Counted from the first letter of the stretch, positions 14,104 through 31,401 are shown. The stretch: DNA of 64,000 nt from Cunninghamella blakesleeana (GCA_017871115.1 JAFCIZ010000006.1:2914001-2978000); one strand, 5' to 3'. Numbers and translations: made by a program. The notes: generated by a model from the letters alone, not told the origin.

Positions 14104-14770
14104 ATTTTGTATATTTTTTGGGGGGTGAGAGAAAAAGAGGTGAAAAAGTTTAAAATAATAAAAATAATAATAAAAAAAAAAAGGTGCGCTGTAAAAAACC
14201 ACTTTGATCAATTTATAGCCAATTACCACAAGTCCGGCTATTCAAAAAAAAAAATTTACTCTACGTATAGAATCGGAAAACACAAGTTAAAATATAGATG
14301 AAAAAAATAATCTGATGATAAATAAAATATAGATATGTAATAATGTTTACATATATTTGTTTTATTTAAATTTAATTATATGTTTATTATGTTTTAAAAA
14401 TGACTTCATGATCATAATAAAAAAGTAGGGATTATTATGTTATAAGCTAACAATAGTAATTAAAATGCATTGTTTTTATTATAATAAAAAGTAAAATAAA
14501 ACAGAGAGAAACTTTGGGTTTAACGTTTACTTACCATATTTGGATCCATCTTTTTTTTTTTTTTTTTTCTATAAATACTCAATTTTGTACCTCCTCTCTT
14601 TTTATTTTGTTTTATAAATTTTTTTCACTTTTCTCTTATTTTCTCTCTCTCTTTTTCTTTTCTTTCTCATTTTATATATAATATAATTTATTACTACTTG
14701 TTATTTACTATTACTATTACTTATTTATTCTTTTATATACCATTCCTATTATTGTTACCTATAGAACAAT
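14104..14770. other. Divergent intergenic region (MetAP / 7TM gene)
   Basis: Shared upstream region of two divergently transcribed genes. It contains T-rich and CT-rich tracts (about 14549-14670) that probably belong to the leader of the plus-strand gene. No gene was recognised. Confidence 0.6.
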
Positions 14771-16078
14771 ATGCTTGGAGCGTTAAGCAATCATGATTTA
14801 GCTTCTATTATTCTGCAGTCTATTGTTGTCAGTTATGCTTTTGAACTTTGTATAAGAAACTTACTATATTTAAGAGACGATAAAGCTTTTGGTATTCATT
14901 TAGGGAAATGTTTACTGGGTTTATTTTTTGCTGTTAAAACTTCTTTTTTTCTTTCTTTTTATATAAAGTAAGTCTTTAAAATAATCATTATAAATAATAG
15001 TAAAAGAGAGTGATAATGATAATAATAAACCTTATTTTATATTTATTTTATTTTCATTAAATAGCCAAGGAGAAAAATGTTTTATAACAGGAAGATTTGC
15101 AGATATATTTTACCATCTAGGGATGGCGTGTGGTGATTTCGTATTACTATCCAGAGTTCATTCTATTGTCCCACTTCCCTGGAAACGTACATCAATATAT
15201 TCAATCATCCTAATCGTATTAACAAGAATAATAGTGGGGATTATTGATACCGTATTATTATTTTTAGATTATGATGAATATGGCAAATGTATATATCATG
15301 CTAATTATTATGTAAGATTGAATAATAATTATAATCATAAATTTATTTTTAATAATAATAATAATTTATTTTATGTTTTATTATTTCTAAATTAATTTAT
15401 AGGTAGGTCCTATCTATACATTTTTAGATCTTGGTTTAGATGTTTATATTTGTACTATTATTTCATATATTTTGATTACACATATTAAAAGATTAGAAGA
15501 TGTTGGCATACCCATGAATTTAACTTTGTATATTGGTGTTATAGTAAATAATATCATTCGTACCGTGGCTCTCACCATCGTTAATTTAATATCTGGGATA
15601 TTTTTAATAAGGGTAAAATAAATAATAAATAGTAAATATCAATTCATAATCATAATTATAATCATTATCAAAAAAAAAAAAAAGAAAAAATCTAGATATA
15701 AACAATGGGTTTCTCTTTTTTTTTTTTTTTCTCGTGCCCCCTTTTTTTTTTTATAAGAGTATGTCTGGAGAATCCATTATGTTGGTTTGGCCAATTATCA
15801 ATTTATTTGTAGTAGTTTTAATTGGATATGATTCGGATGTAACAAAAACAATCATCAGCTTACAAAATCAACAACTGAATAAAATGAATAAAGTTTCATC
15901 AACAGAAAGTACACCTCCAATTATGGATCCAAATCAACAACAAATAAAATCTTCTGGTAATAATAATTATTATCCTTATCATCATCAACATCGCCATCAT
16001 TTATCCGATGTTCCTTTAGGTCAAATACATTCAACCTATTCTTCCTATAGTAATAATCAACGTCACCATACTACTTAA
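14771..16078 (+). CDS. Orphan seven-transmembrane protein
   Basis: A 324-residue protein from four exons: 14771-14967, 15065-15311, 15403-15612, 15758-16078 (joined length divisible by three, no stops). I do not recognise the family. By eye there are seven hydrophobic segments, near IILQSIVVSYAF, LLGLFFAVKTSFF, FYHLGMACGDFVLL, SIILIVLTRIIVGII, TFLDLGLDVYICTII, YIGVIVNNIIRTVAL and IMLVWPIINLFVVV. These are followed by a hydrophilic, Asn/Gln/His-rich cytoplasmic-looking tail of about 85 residues with HHQHRHH. A basic loop (THIKRLED) follows segment five. The topology fits a receptor-like seven-helix protein, but no GPCR signature motif is evident, so receptor function is only a possibility. The last acceptor (15757) was chosen because it keeps frame; the adjacent AG at 15759 would not. 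Confidence 0.8.
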
Positions 16079-16349
16079 AAAGATCACTGCATTTTTCATT
16101 ATTATCTCATACATTTACTTTTTTATTTATTATTTTGTTTTTGCTTTTGTTTTTTTATGTTGTATATATTTTTTTTATATATATCGTATACTTTTTCTTT
16201 CCCTTTTTTTTTTTTTTTATATAATTTTACATTTTGTACATATATCTCAGCTTTTCTTTTTTTCTCTTTTATCATGGTCAAAATAATAAAAACATTAAAA
16301 CACCGCTTTTTTTTCTTTTTTCTTTTGTATATTTCTTATTATTGTTATT

Positions 16350-17411
16350 ATGAGTTTACTACGTCGTTTTAAAGCTACCGATTTATTTGAATTTAATAAC
16401 GTGTAAATGTTTTATATTTTATTTATCTTTGAAAAATTTTATATAACGAATTAATTTATAAATTTATATTTTATACCCGTATATCTTTATATCCAGGAAT
16501 CTCGACGTCTTGACAGAAACAGTAAATACAATATAATATATATATATTAGTTTGTTCTCTATCTATTAATCGATTTTATTTATCATATACTTTAAAACTT
16601 ATTTTTATATCTATTCATAGTATAATATTTCTTTTTATTTACAATACCTTGCACGATGGCCTGATCTTTTTTCTGTACAAATCTCACCACATGATCGTCT
16701 TATGGGTTATGGTAAATTAATAATAATGATAATAAAATAATAATAATATATATAACGTAGATAACTTACAGTAGAATCCTGTATTATATCTATTTACTTG
16801 CATTTATTTATAGTTATGGGTAAAGCTGAAGGAACTGGAAAAAACTGGCATGGGCACGTTACGGCTATTACAGTGGCCCCTGAATATAGACGGTTAGGTT
16901 TAGCTGATGGTATGATGAATTTATTAGAACAAGTATCTGAAAAAACGTAAGTACTTATATATGGTGTTAAACACATATATAATAAAAAAAAAAAGTTGCT
17001 TGTATGGATCATTTTTTTATTTCTTTTTCAATCTAAAAAGTATTTATTTTATTTATTTTATAGGTACAATGGTTGGTTTGTGGATTTATATGTACGTGTG
17101 TCCAATGCAGTTGCTGTAGGGATGTATAGAAAGTTTGGTTATTCAGTTTATAGGCGAGTAAGAAATTACTATGGAGGGTCAAGCAATAGTGAAGACGCAT
17201 ATGGTAAGTTTTTTTAATATTTACTGCAATTATAATGAATGGTACTATGATACGCTATTTATTAATTTTACCATCGATGATTCATTTTATTTTATTATTT
17301 TTCATTTTAGATATGCGGAAACCGTTACCACGAGATAAAAAGAAGGAAACAATTAGAGAAAATGGTGAAAACGTTTATATTGATCCTGAATATCTAGATT
17401 CTTCGAGATAA
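16350..17411 (+). CDS. NAA20: N-alpha-acetyltransferase 20, NatB catalytic subunit
   Basis: A 180-residue GNAT acetyltransferase that acetylates nascent proteins starting Met-Asp, Met-Glu, Met-Asn or Met-Gln on ribosomes, together with the auxiliary subunit NAA25. Exons: 16350-16402, 16497-16521 (only 25 nt), 16621-16711, 16814-16946, 17064-17203, 17311-17411. Length matches human NAA20 (about 178). Seen: FYLQYLARWPD, MGKAEG, WHGHVTAITVAPEYRR, the acetyl-CoA binding motif RRLGLA, VDLYVRVSNAVAVGMY, GYSVYRRV and EDAYDMRKPLPRD, all diagnostic for NAA20. The start was chosen at MSLLRRFKATDLF, which aligns with the family N-terminus. The first donor is 16403, because the GT two bases upstream breaks the NVNLD junction. 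Confidence 0.96.
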
Positions 17412-18340
17412 TAAAAGCCAATAAATAAAAAAATATGTGTTTGCTTTATATATGTATACGTATATAATTTAATCACGATCTGCCACCAACGAATTTTATT
17501 ATACTCAAAAAAAAAAAAAAAATTATATAAATATACTTGTATACTCAGCTTTAATCCAATTAATTAATAATCATTACAATTTTTTTAGAAAAAGTAAAAA
17601 AAAAAAAAAATATTATGAACGAATATAAAGCGAAATACTATTTCGTTTTGTTTGTTTATGCAAGTATTGTATTATGAATAATACTAAAAAAACTCATTTT
17701 TACAGCCAAAAAAGCACGCGTGGAGCCGTCGGATTTTAAAACTTTCAAAAAAAAAATTTAACTTGATCAAATTTTTTAACCATATTTTCTCTATCCATTT
17801 AATCTATTCTAAAACATTAAAAGAAATGTCTGATTATAAAGGATCGACCGATATAAATTTATATTTTTATTTATTAATAAAAAGTACTTGAAAAAAAGGA
17901 AAGAAGGATGGCATTCTCTTTTAATTTATTAAATAAAACAAAGAATATATATGCATGAATCGTTCAAATATTTTAATTCAAATTATTTTTTATCATGATA
18001 TCAATCTATATTGTTTAACAATAAATTATAATATTAAGAATATCAAAAATGATATATTTAAGAGAATGAAATCTGTACTTTTGTTAGAAGAAATGAACCA
18101 AAAAGAAAAATTCTATGAAACAGAATTATTTGTCAACACTCTCTTCTCAAACTGTTTCTACAAGTGGAAATTAGTTTTCTACAACTTCCACACCAACAGA
18201 TTATATCGAGGTCACAATTATAATCGTTAATAATTTTATTTTTTTATTTTTATTTTTAAATGGATATATATTAATAAATAAATAAGTGGAGGAGAAAGAT
18301 TTTTTTCAGTGTACATGCATATATTTATAATTTATTAATA
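17412..18340. other. Convergent intergenic region (NAA20 / YAK1)
   Basis: 3' flanks of two convergent genes. It contains one ORF of 91 codons (17955-18230, +) with a Lys/Asn/Ile-biased composition and no recognisable domain; this is probably chance in AT-rich DNA, though its last 40 codons are less AT-biased than the surroundings. Poly-A runs occur near 17505 and 17597. Confidence 0.5.
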
Positions 18341-21949
<3,609 letters not shown>

Positions 21950-22164
21950 TTAAATAAAGTAAAATAAAAAGTGAAAAAGAAGAAGAGAAAATAATAAAGA
22001 AATAATAATAAATAAATAAATAAATTAGAAAGAGAGTGAGTGAGAGAAAGAAAAAAAGTAGAGTAAACAAATAAAAAAATTAAATATAATAAACTACCGT
22101 TACCAAAAATGGTAATCCGTAGAGAAAAAATTAAAGTTCATAACATATAATTTTATTTAGAAAT

Positions 22165-23900
22165 TTATTGTTTACTATCATTATTATTGTCATTATTATT
22201 ATGGATATCATTTCCGAGATGAAGAATACTAGGTGCACTATTTACTAAATGAAGAGGTGATCGCTGAGGAGGAGATGAAGAAGATGTGTGACGTAATCTA
22301 TTTAAAATTGTTGAAGGATGATGATAATATGTTCGATGAAAGGGTGATATGGATTCATTATCATTGTCGCTGTCACTGTCACTATCGCTATCACTATCTT
22401 CATCACTACTGCTATCACTATCATGTCCGTGCTCACTAGTTGTATTACTTAATATTCTTCCAATTCTTCCCAAGAATGAGACTGAATCTGATTTATTAGT
22501 ATTGTTATCGCTATTGGGTTGCTGTTGTTGTTGTAATTGTTCATTACTGGTATGCTGTTGTTGTGGTTGTGGTCGTGGTCGTGAAGTTTGTTCAATAGAA
22601 GGATTACTTTCTGTCTTATTCATTAATCGAATAATCTTTGCAATGTTCGATACGGACGATGTGCTTTGAACAGTATTACCATTATAGTCTAATTCTTGAT
22701 TTGGTATTAAGGAAGAACGACGTCTAAAATGAGATGCAGGTCTTTTAGGTTTCTTTTCATGGTTGCTATTATCATTATTATTATTATTCCATTTTGTAGG
22801 TAACCATAGTTGTGGAAGTGAACCTATTTAAGAGAAAGGAAGAAAGAAAATAAATAGGTTTAATTTTTTTTAAAAAAAAAGATATTTTAATTTTTTTTTT
22901 TTTTTGTTTTAATTTTACCAATAATATAAGGGCTCCCATAACTTTTAAGACCAGTATCTAATACACCAGGATTTAAGCTCATTGGAGGTTGACGGTAATC
23001 TGTTTTTAAATCAGGGACAGCTTTATAATTATCTTCATCCAAGGCAACAGTTTTTCTTCGTTTCAATACTTTTTTTGGAGCTGAATTACTTAAAGTAGTA
23101 CGTGCATTCTCCTGTATTGTTTTAAGAGCAGTCAACCATTTATTTTGAATATGACCCATTTTGTTTCCTGAAGTATGTGGTGTGGAAGTAGGTAAAACTG
23201 GATTCTTGTTATTATCACCGTGATCCTGATTACTATCTGCCTGTAACTCATTCGTTTCAGAACTATCAATTAATGTTATACTGGATGATTTATTTTCTTC
23301 ATACTGTCGTACTAATTGCATGGCTATAAAAACGCTATTTTCTTTATAAGCAGCATCCATAGTAAACTTGAAAACCAAAGTAAAAAATATCAAAGGAATA
23401 CATAAAATTCCGAGAATCCAGGATCCTTTTAGAATAAATAATCCAAGCATTGTTAAATGAAAGATAATCATGCCAGCAATAATACGTGGAAATACCATTG
23501 TCCATAATTCCCCAGCAGCTTCATAATTTCTAAAATATACTATATAATAGAAATTAAAAAAAAAAGTAAAATTAAATAAAAATAAAAATTATATATACAT
23601 ATATATTTCCAAGTTTGATTTATGAACATTTACCATAAAGAAATTGGTACTTATATACCAAAAAGGTAATGCAAAAATAAACAACACCAAATACAAGGAT
23701 AATTGGCGAAATGAGAGAATATTCCAATACAATCACAAAAATCAATAGAGGAGCAGGATAGCCAATACCGTAATTAAAAGCATCAGGTGCACGCGCTGTA
23801 GCATGTTCACGAGGTGATTTAGAAAGGAAGTAAATTGAAAACCCACGTATAATAAGAGGACCAAGTAAAAGCAGATTTAAAGGCATTCTAAAGTATGAAT

Positions 23901-23931
<31 letters not shown>

Positions 23932-26667
23932 TAGATAAATAAATAAATTAAAATGAACTTGTATTTGTTTTAATTTACTTATTTTTATTTTTACAATAAA
24001 AATCCTTGCATAATAGTATAATTAACGAAAAATGGTGCAACCTATGGAAAAAAAGTAAAATATATATATATATTAATATACTCTTTTTTATTTATACATT
24101 ACATTTTTAATAACAAATATAAATATCTTACCTGTGGAAGTTTAGTTGCTAGAATATTTGGAATTTCTGTTGGTCTATTGAATACGTTTGATAATAATGT
24201 TGGTATTGCAGTTTTAAAAATTGTAAACACTAGCAACACATTAAATATCAAAAAGAAGAAATATCTATATATATTTAATTAATAGAAAGTCATAAGTAAA
24301 TATTTTAAATCTTAATTCATAATTTATATTATTTTTATTATTATAACCATACTTGCTGAGAGTTGATTCAGTTATAGCACTACGAGCACGTAATCCCTGT
24401 ACATAGCCCAAGTCTATAAATAAAAAGAAAGAAAATACAAAATAAAAAAGAGAGTTAATGAGTATATAAGCATTCATATATATACTCTAATCATCTCTAT
24501 CATTATAATTTTCATTTATTTTAATAAAACTTACAATCTGTGATTAAAGGAATAAGTGCCATAACCACATTAACAAGAATAGTTGGAACCAAACCTTGTA
24601 TAATATTCTTTAAAAAGAGCGATGAATCAATCCATTTACCAACTCCTGGAGCTACTCTTTGGATGAATTCTAAACTTGTAATGGAAGAGAGTACAGCGAC
24701 AGGAATTGTCCAGAATATTATCAAACAAATTGTAATAATCCATACTAGAATAGTTCGTATAATCCGTTCTTTTCCATTCATATGCATATTATCCCATATC
24801 ACATCACGTGGCTCATAAGCTTTATTCACTCTACATCTAAAAGGAACTGGATTGATTGTAATTTGAGAAGCTATCAACTACAGTTATTTATTTTTAATAG
24901 TAATAAAAAAAAAAAGTAAGAGTAAGTAAAATAATATATAATTAATATTTTTTTTATAATATATTAATATAATAATAATAGGATTCACTATTTACCGCAC
25001 TAGACATATCTTCAAAAGTAACAAAACCAATATTAGTCATGTCAAATTCAGGTGATTCTCTTGCTTTGATGGCTTTTAAATCATATTCATTAAATAATTG
25101 AGTATAGTAGTCAATGGCATCTACTTTTTCACCCCATAAACCAAGAAATCCAGATTTCACTTGAGGCCGCATTCTGACTGTTATCTGTTTTGTAGAAGTT
25201 GATACTGTTTGTTCCAAATTTGGTCCATCTAACGGCTTGTTGTTGTTGTTAGTAGTATCATTATTAGAGCGAATTCTATTTCTTCTTTGAGTTAATGGTT
25301 TTTCATTTGCAAATTCATCCCAATTTCCATTTAATTGATTATTATTATTACTGTTGTTATTTTGATTGTCTTGGTCTTTTGAAGGTTCCAAATGAATTTG
25401 AGGTACACTTGATCGCCGTTGTAATTGTTGTAATGATTCCTCCATAATTTGGTCGGGGTCATAATCTTTAATAAGAGATGGGTTTCCAAGATAAATAGCA
25501 TAATACCTTTCTAATTTTGATAAATAATAAGCCCTTTTTCGAATAATTTTCCCTAGATCATGTACATGCCGATTAATATGACAGGATTCCACTCTGCCTA
25601 CACCAACGTATTTTTCAAAATATTCAGCTAAGTCTCTATCTGTTCTTAGATATGTAGGTAAACCAGTGATAATAATGGATCGACAAACTAGACTACTAGA
25701 CCGCTGTAAGATATAATTGGCTCGTTTATAGATATAAGAGTTATAGTTTTGTTGTAAAAAAAACCATGCTATAAAAGTAAATAGATAAGTGAAAACTAAA
25801 TAAGGTATAAGATACGGTGATGAATCTTCTATAACTGCCATAGACATATGATCTACTGGACTGATTGTTGGGTCAGTGAAATTTCCTCTCGTTGTGCTGA
25901 TGGGTATTAATACAATGACACCAAAAAATGAACAAGATCCGAATATTTTAATGGCCATTACTAAAAAATCAAGCATCTATAAATATGTAAAGATAAAAAA
26001 AAAAATGCATTTGTCGGTATTACTCTTCTTATGTGTGTGTATGCGTGTGTTTTTTTTTAATTAATATTATTCATAATGTTAACTATCATTCTTTTTATTT
26101 ACAATAACAGCATCCAGCCCAACTTTATCTATCATTTGTTCTTGCGAAATACGAATAAGTGGTATAACCCATCCAAAAAAAGTATCTGGCAATTTAGGTG
26201 GCTTTTGTCGTCTCATGTTTTTTCTAGGTGCAAAAATGACGGTCCATCTATATATACATATATATATATAGTTGTAAAAAGTAAAAGTAAAAGTAAAATG
26301 GGTATATAAATTAGTATGATAGTTGATAAATAAATAGTTATATATATACAAGTATATACCTTGTACGTAAAAAGCAAAATATTAAAAATAATAATATACC
26401 AACACCACCGCAAATTAACAATTGTGTTGAAAGACCACTTTGATTATTTAAAGAGTCGAAGATAGGATAGTTCGAATCAAATATATTAGTAGGAAGAATT
26501 CCATTATTAGTTGATGTTTGTGTAGCTGTAGCAGTTGTCGGTGTTGCTGTTGTAGCATTTTGAGAGGAAGTAATATAGGTAGTTGGATTAGTTATACTTG
26601 TAATATTTAATGATGTTGTTGCTGTCGGCGATGGAGTTGTAAGGGTCGTTTCATTCTGTGAGCTCAT
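22165..26667 (-). CDS. CSC1/TMEM63-family osmosensitive cation channel
   Basis: An 1183-residue membrane protein from ten exons: 26667-26360, 26247-26103, 25976-24996, 24877-24535, 24413-24353, 24264-24132, 24041-23995, 23887-23634, 23539-22919, 22823-22165. The frame is closed at every junction. Layout: Ser/Thr-rich N-terminal ectodomain (about 75 residues), TM0 (LLICGGVGILLFLIF), further helices, a large cytosolic RNA-recognition-like insert (from SLVCRSIIITGLP to GFVTFEDMSSA), PEPRDVIW-type link AYEPRDVIWDN, a multi-helix channel core (YKYQFLYVYFRNYEAAG, WTMVFPRIIAG), and a disordered C-tail with an Asp/Ser run (about 22350-22430). The family (yeast Csc1, Rsn1, Phm7; animal TMEM63) forms mechanosensitive, calcium-permeable channels of the plasma membrane or endomembranes. 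Which paralogue this is cannot be told. Confidence 0.92.
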
Positions 26668-26776
26668 AAAAACTAATTATATAATCAACAATAAATAATA
26701 AATGAAAAATAAATGAAAAAAATTGAAAAAAAGCAATTATAAGTATAAAGAAAAATAAGACTATTTTTCTATCATG

Positions 26777-26834
<58 letters not shown>

Positions 26835-27148
26835 AAGGTAGAAGGAATGAAAATGATACCAAATAAAAATAATTGAAACTTACAAGAAAAAATAAGGAAG
26901 GAAAGTGAAGAAAATGAAAAATTGGGTAATTTTTCTGATCTTGATCTTTTTTGTAAACCCCGAAGTCTTTTTTTTTTTCCTTTTTAATTAAATTTGATAT
27001 TTAATAGTTTATCACTTTCGTTCCTTCCCCTTTATACATTGACGTTAACTTTATCTACCAACTTCAATCATGGTATGTATAAAAATATGTACTTCTTCTT
27101 TGTTTAAAACCAGAGAAAAGTAATTACATCATTGGTTTCGGAGCAATA

Positions 27149-27179
<31 letters not shown>

Positions 27180-27679
27180 TATATAATACTTTTATATATA
27201 AAAAGAGTAAGTATACTTTTTAAAAACCTACTAACAGTTTATGGAAAAAATTATATTTATGCTTGATTTTATATTTTTATAAACTGCCTAAACATTGTCA
27301 TTTTAGGCGTTAGAAAAAAGGATATGTGGCTTGGTTACTATTTTTATTAAAGTGAATGGCTTTAAATAATACTTCACGATTTAACAATTATAGTAGTTTT
27401 TGTTCCAATTTATAATTTAAATGGCGGAATGGTTGATTAAATGACCGAACGTTCAAGATTATAAATGATTCGAGAGCTACTTTAAAAATATATAAAATGA
27501 TGACTAGGTCAACCTTTAATGACCCCAATAATAGATAGATAGGGACATCGTGAATTGATAACTGTCGAGATGGGTATGTCTGATATATTCTTTTTTAACT
27601 TTTTATTATTATTATTTATTTATTTAATGGTTATTGATACATCTTTGCATTCAAATAATAAATATACAAATTTTAAAAA
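26668..27679. other. Intergenic region upstream of the CSC1-like gene
   Basis: About 1 kb between the CSC1-like start and the PMS1 stop, both on the minus strand. It contains a 44-nt poly-A run (26777-26820), an (AT)n stretch near 27150-27184 and no coding signal. A tRNA-like patch near 27420-27480 does not fold as a tRNA (see rejected items). Confidence 0.6.
26777..26820. repeat. 44-nt poly-A tract in the CSC1-like 5' flank
   Basis: An uninterrupted run of 44 A, followed by a G and another A-run, about 110 bp upstream of the CSC1-like start codon (minus strand, where it reads as poly-T). Confidence 0.95.
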
Positions 27680-28829
27680 CTATTTTAATAATGAACCTTT
27701 CAATGTCATTTGCCTTCGATGATTTTGAGCTTTGTGTTTGAGATCCTTTAATGTCATTAAATGTCGCATAGTGGGTCGACCATGAGGGCAATTCTAAAAA
27801 TAATAATGCAAGTACAAACAAAACATATATTATAATTAGTTTATAAACGCTTTTATACATATGTTATTGCGATGAAATTATATTTATTTCTCTAATCCTT
27901 ACCCAAGGTTGGTCAATTTTTCCCATGTTACGAATAATCTATACAACGAGAAGATAAATCAGGTTAAGTTAACTATATACATTTGTATGGAATAAAAAAT
28001 AAAAAATAAAAAAAGATTACACTATTATAAATATTACCTTGATCATTTGTGATTTACTTAAACTATCACCAATCATAACTGATTTACGGCAAGCTCTTGA
28101 AGCAAACATTCCTCTAATACGACTACAACGTACCATTTCTCCTGGTCTTTCATTTATAAGGTGAACAAGCTCACTAATATCTATATATAAATCATTAATT
28201 AAAAAAAAGACTAATATATATATATATATATAATTATTATTGTTATTATTGTTACCTTTCTTATCAAGCATTGTATTCTTACTGAAAGGTTGAGATATAA
28301 TAAATATCCTTTTTGTTGGTTCACCTTGATCATCAATTTTAATATCAAATCCATTGGCACGAAAAATATCTACATTATCCATAACTAATAATTCTTCTGG
28401 AGCAGTCAATTCAAGGTTTTGAGGTCTAATAATTAAAAATGTTTAAAATATAAATAGATATTAAAATAAATAATAAAGTATAATTTAATATGAATGTATG
28501 TATGTATGTATTCCTTTTTAAAAAATAAAAAAAGATGAATTTACTTGAATAATTGTTGACCCTTTATACGTGTTGATTTTTGCAATGTTTCAAAGTTATA
28601 TTTTTCATCTGCTGCATGTTGATCAATAATAAATATATCATCATTATCCAATAATCCAATAATGAACCCATTATTAAATTGACCAAGTACCTCAATTTTA
28701 CTAAAATCATTTTTATTGATCACTCGACTTAATGCTTCAGTTGCGATTTCATTGTTATCTGTGTTTAAACTAGCTTGTTTTAATGATGTAGAGAGCGAAT
28801 TTATATTTGTATCAACGTCGTCATCATAT

Positions 28830-28861
<32 letters not shown>

Positions 28862-29722
28862 GCTTTCTTTATTTTCATTATCTATAGATAAAGTTTTGGT
28901 TAATTTTCCAAGTTGTGACAAAGTTAATTGAATCGAAATGCGTTCGTCAATAGTATTCCATAATCCACGTAAAGTGCTTGGTTTTTCTTTTGGTATACTA
29001 TTAATCATGTCATTATCACTGTCATCTAAAATTGTTGTTGTTGTTGAAACAGATTCGATTTCATTATTTGTAGTAGGTGTTATATCACTATCTAATTCAT
29101 CTAATTCTTTAATAACTTCATCCTTGTTATCATTGTCATCTTCTTTTCTAATTTCTTCCTTTATCGTTTTATCAGTCGAGTTTATTAAATTAATTATACT
29201 CTTTTCAGTGGTTGGTTTCGATCTTTTAACGTAATTAAGCAAATTATTTGTAGCTGGCCTTTTAGAACTTGATCCATTAGAACTAGTAGAGAATGATGAT
29301 GATGATTTTGATGTAGATGGACGAAAAGCTTTACCTGCTGAATGTGTAAATGAGTCAAATTGACGTGTAATGGTGGCTCTCGTTTCCCGATTATAATTGA
29401 TATTTACATTTGGTACTGATGATGATGACAATGACGATGATGATGTTTGTATGGATGTTTCTGCTTTTTCTGAAAGCAATGGGTTGAGTTCAAATGTTGA
29501 GCGACTTGGTTCCAACTGCTCAGCTAATCCAGTCTAAGAAAATCGAAAAAACAAAAAAGAATAGAGAAATTAATATGAAAATAAAATAGAATGTATTAAT
29601 AAAAATAAATGTATATATGTATATATATATACCACCTACAATAATGGTATCAGATATCAAATATTCTTTGTGTAGTAATATAGTTCGTTTATCTGGCGTA
29701 ACATTAACATCATAAGAATCTA

Positions 29723-29753
<31 letters not shown>

Positions 29754-31401
29754 AAAAAAAAAGAGAGAAATATATCATATATATCAATTAACGAGTTTTT
29801 TTTTTTTTTATTTCATTTCTTTTACTTATTTTAATTCAAATTATAAATTTACCTGTAGGTATTATAAAATTAGCAATGACGCATGGATATTGATTTGAAA
29901 TAAAGTTACGATAAAGCTCGTTAAACGCTTTACTTATCTATACAAATATATTACAAAATTTAAATAATAAAGTCATTTGGTTTATTTGGAAAAAAAATAA
30001 TAATAATTATTTAAATGAAAAAATAAGTTGTTATCATTACTTACTTTTGGTAGTTGACATGGACGCCCATTAATGAAAAAATATTGTCGATCTGCACTTC
30101 TACGCCCTACACCAAATTGAGGTTTAGAAATAAATCCAACTATTTTTCCATGACTATAAATAAATAAAATAGATGAATAGAAATATAATAAAACACGATG
30201 GTGATGGTGATGATGATAAATAGAACGAATGAGTGATCTTGTTCATATAGTTATATATATGTATCATTTTTTTTTTAATTTCTATATAAATTTACCATTC
30301 AGTATCCAAGTCAGTTTTTTCTTTGATTTCAATTTCAAATGGCATGATCTGTGTTACCATTTTAGCACCGAATACATTTGTAATATTATCACGTAAATTG
30401 GCATTACCATTTGTTGCTATTACACGAGAACGAGATCTAGAAAGAAAGAAAAAAGGGAAAAAACGCATGAGCTTTATGTTAATTCATATTTCCATAAAAT
30501 CTATAAATATACATGTAAAAAAAGTATATGTACCCTTTGGATGGTTGATTAATGGCTACAATTCGAATGTTGGTAGAAATGAGAGCATAAGCGTGAATTA
30601 AAGAGAGTGCATTATTATAATCACGTTTGATATTCCGTTTAAATTCCAATAATCGTACAGGATAAGAATGAAACAAATCAGTTAAAATCACGGTGGTGCC
30701 TACGGATCTTGCTATAGGTGTTTTTGATTTTAAATGTCCATGCGTATCATACTCGAGTCGAATTCCCATAGGTGCTTGATCTGAAGTAGCGGTGATTACA
30801 GACAAATGAGAAAAGGCACATAATGAACTTAGAGCTTCGCCACGAAATCCAAATGTGTTGACTTTGGCTAAATCACTATAGGTATTGATTTTTGAAGTAT
30901 ATTGTTTCAAGGCTATATATATATTAAAATAATAATAATAATAAAAAGAGAAAGAAGAATGATACCAAGTAAATAAGATTATAACGTATCGTCTTTATAC
31001 ATATACATATATACATATATATATTATCTAATTATTATTATTATTTATTTCAACTTACCCAAATATTCATAATTAGAAGGATCTATACCGGTACCATTAT
31101 CACTGATTTCTATTCCTTCTAAACCATTCTCTTTAAATACAATTTCTATACATGTAAAAAGCGGTATTTTTATTTTTTTTATTTTTTGGTATATTAATAT
31201 GATTAAATCACTCATGTACATTTTTTATTTCATTTTTATTTAATTTAATTACATATTATTACCAATGGAAGTTGCTTTGGCATCGATACTATTTTCTAAA
31301 AGCTCTTTCATAGCAGCTGCTAGATCATATACTACTTGAGCTGAACATATTTTATGTATCGAAGCTTTATCAATAGCTCGAATGGTTGGTGTAGCTGTCA
31401 T
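27680..31401 (-). CDS. PMS1: DNA mismatch repair endonuclease PMS1 (PMS2 orthologue)
   Basis: An 823-residue MutL homologue, the MutL-alpha partner of MLH1 that nicks the strand to be repaired. Twelve exons: 31401-31263, 31145-31059, 30912-30534, 30436-30296, 30153-30045, 29937-29853, 29719-29640, 29533-28545, 28425-28256, 28180-28038, 27938-27903, 27793-27680. N-terminal GHKL ATPase motifs: [21 protein letters not shown] and [11 protein letters not shown]. The DVNVTPDKR block follows, then a disordered linker of about 200 residues rich in Ser/Asp/Asn within exon 8. The C-terminal metal-dependent nuclease motifs are intact: [21 protein letters not shown] and [10 protein letters not shown]. 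These distinguish PMS1/PMS2 from MLH1. An upstream in-frame ATG at 31536 would add a Phe-rich stretch and was not used. Exon 7 ends at 29640 because only that GT keeps frame among three nearby candidates. Confidence 0.96.

Noticed and set aside
14104..14229. Upstream in-frame ATG for the methionine aminopeptidase at 14229
   Set aside because: It adds a Phe/Tyr-rich low-complexity segment; the ATG at 14103 gives a normal mitochondrial presequence.
17955..18230. 91-codon ORF between NAA20 and YAK1
   Set aside because: Ile/Asn/Lys/Tyr-rich composition expected of AT-rich non-coding DNA, and no recognised motif. Kept only as a note because its 3' part is less AT-biased.
22349..22669. 106-codon plus-strand ORF of Ser-Leu repeats
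   Set aside because: Antisense shadow of the Asp/Ser repeat in the CSC1-like C-tail.
24540..24818. 92-codon plus-strand ORF
   Set aside because: Antisense to a conserved transmembrane exon of the CSC1-like gene.
27420..27480. tRNA-like patch (GGCGGAATGG start, GTTCAAG further on)
   Set aside because: The ends do not pair as an acceptor stem and no proper T-arm or anticodon loop can be drawn.
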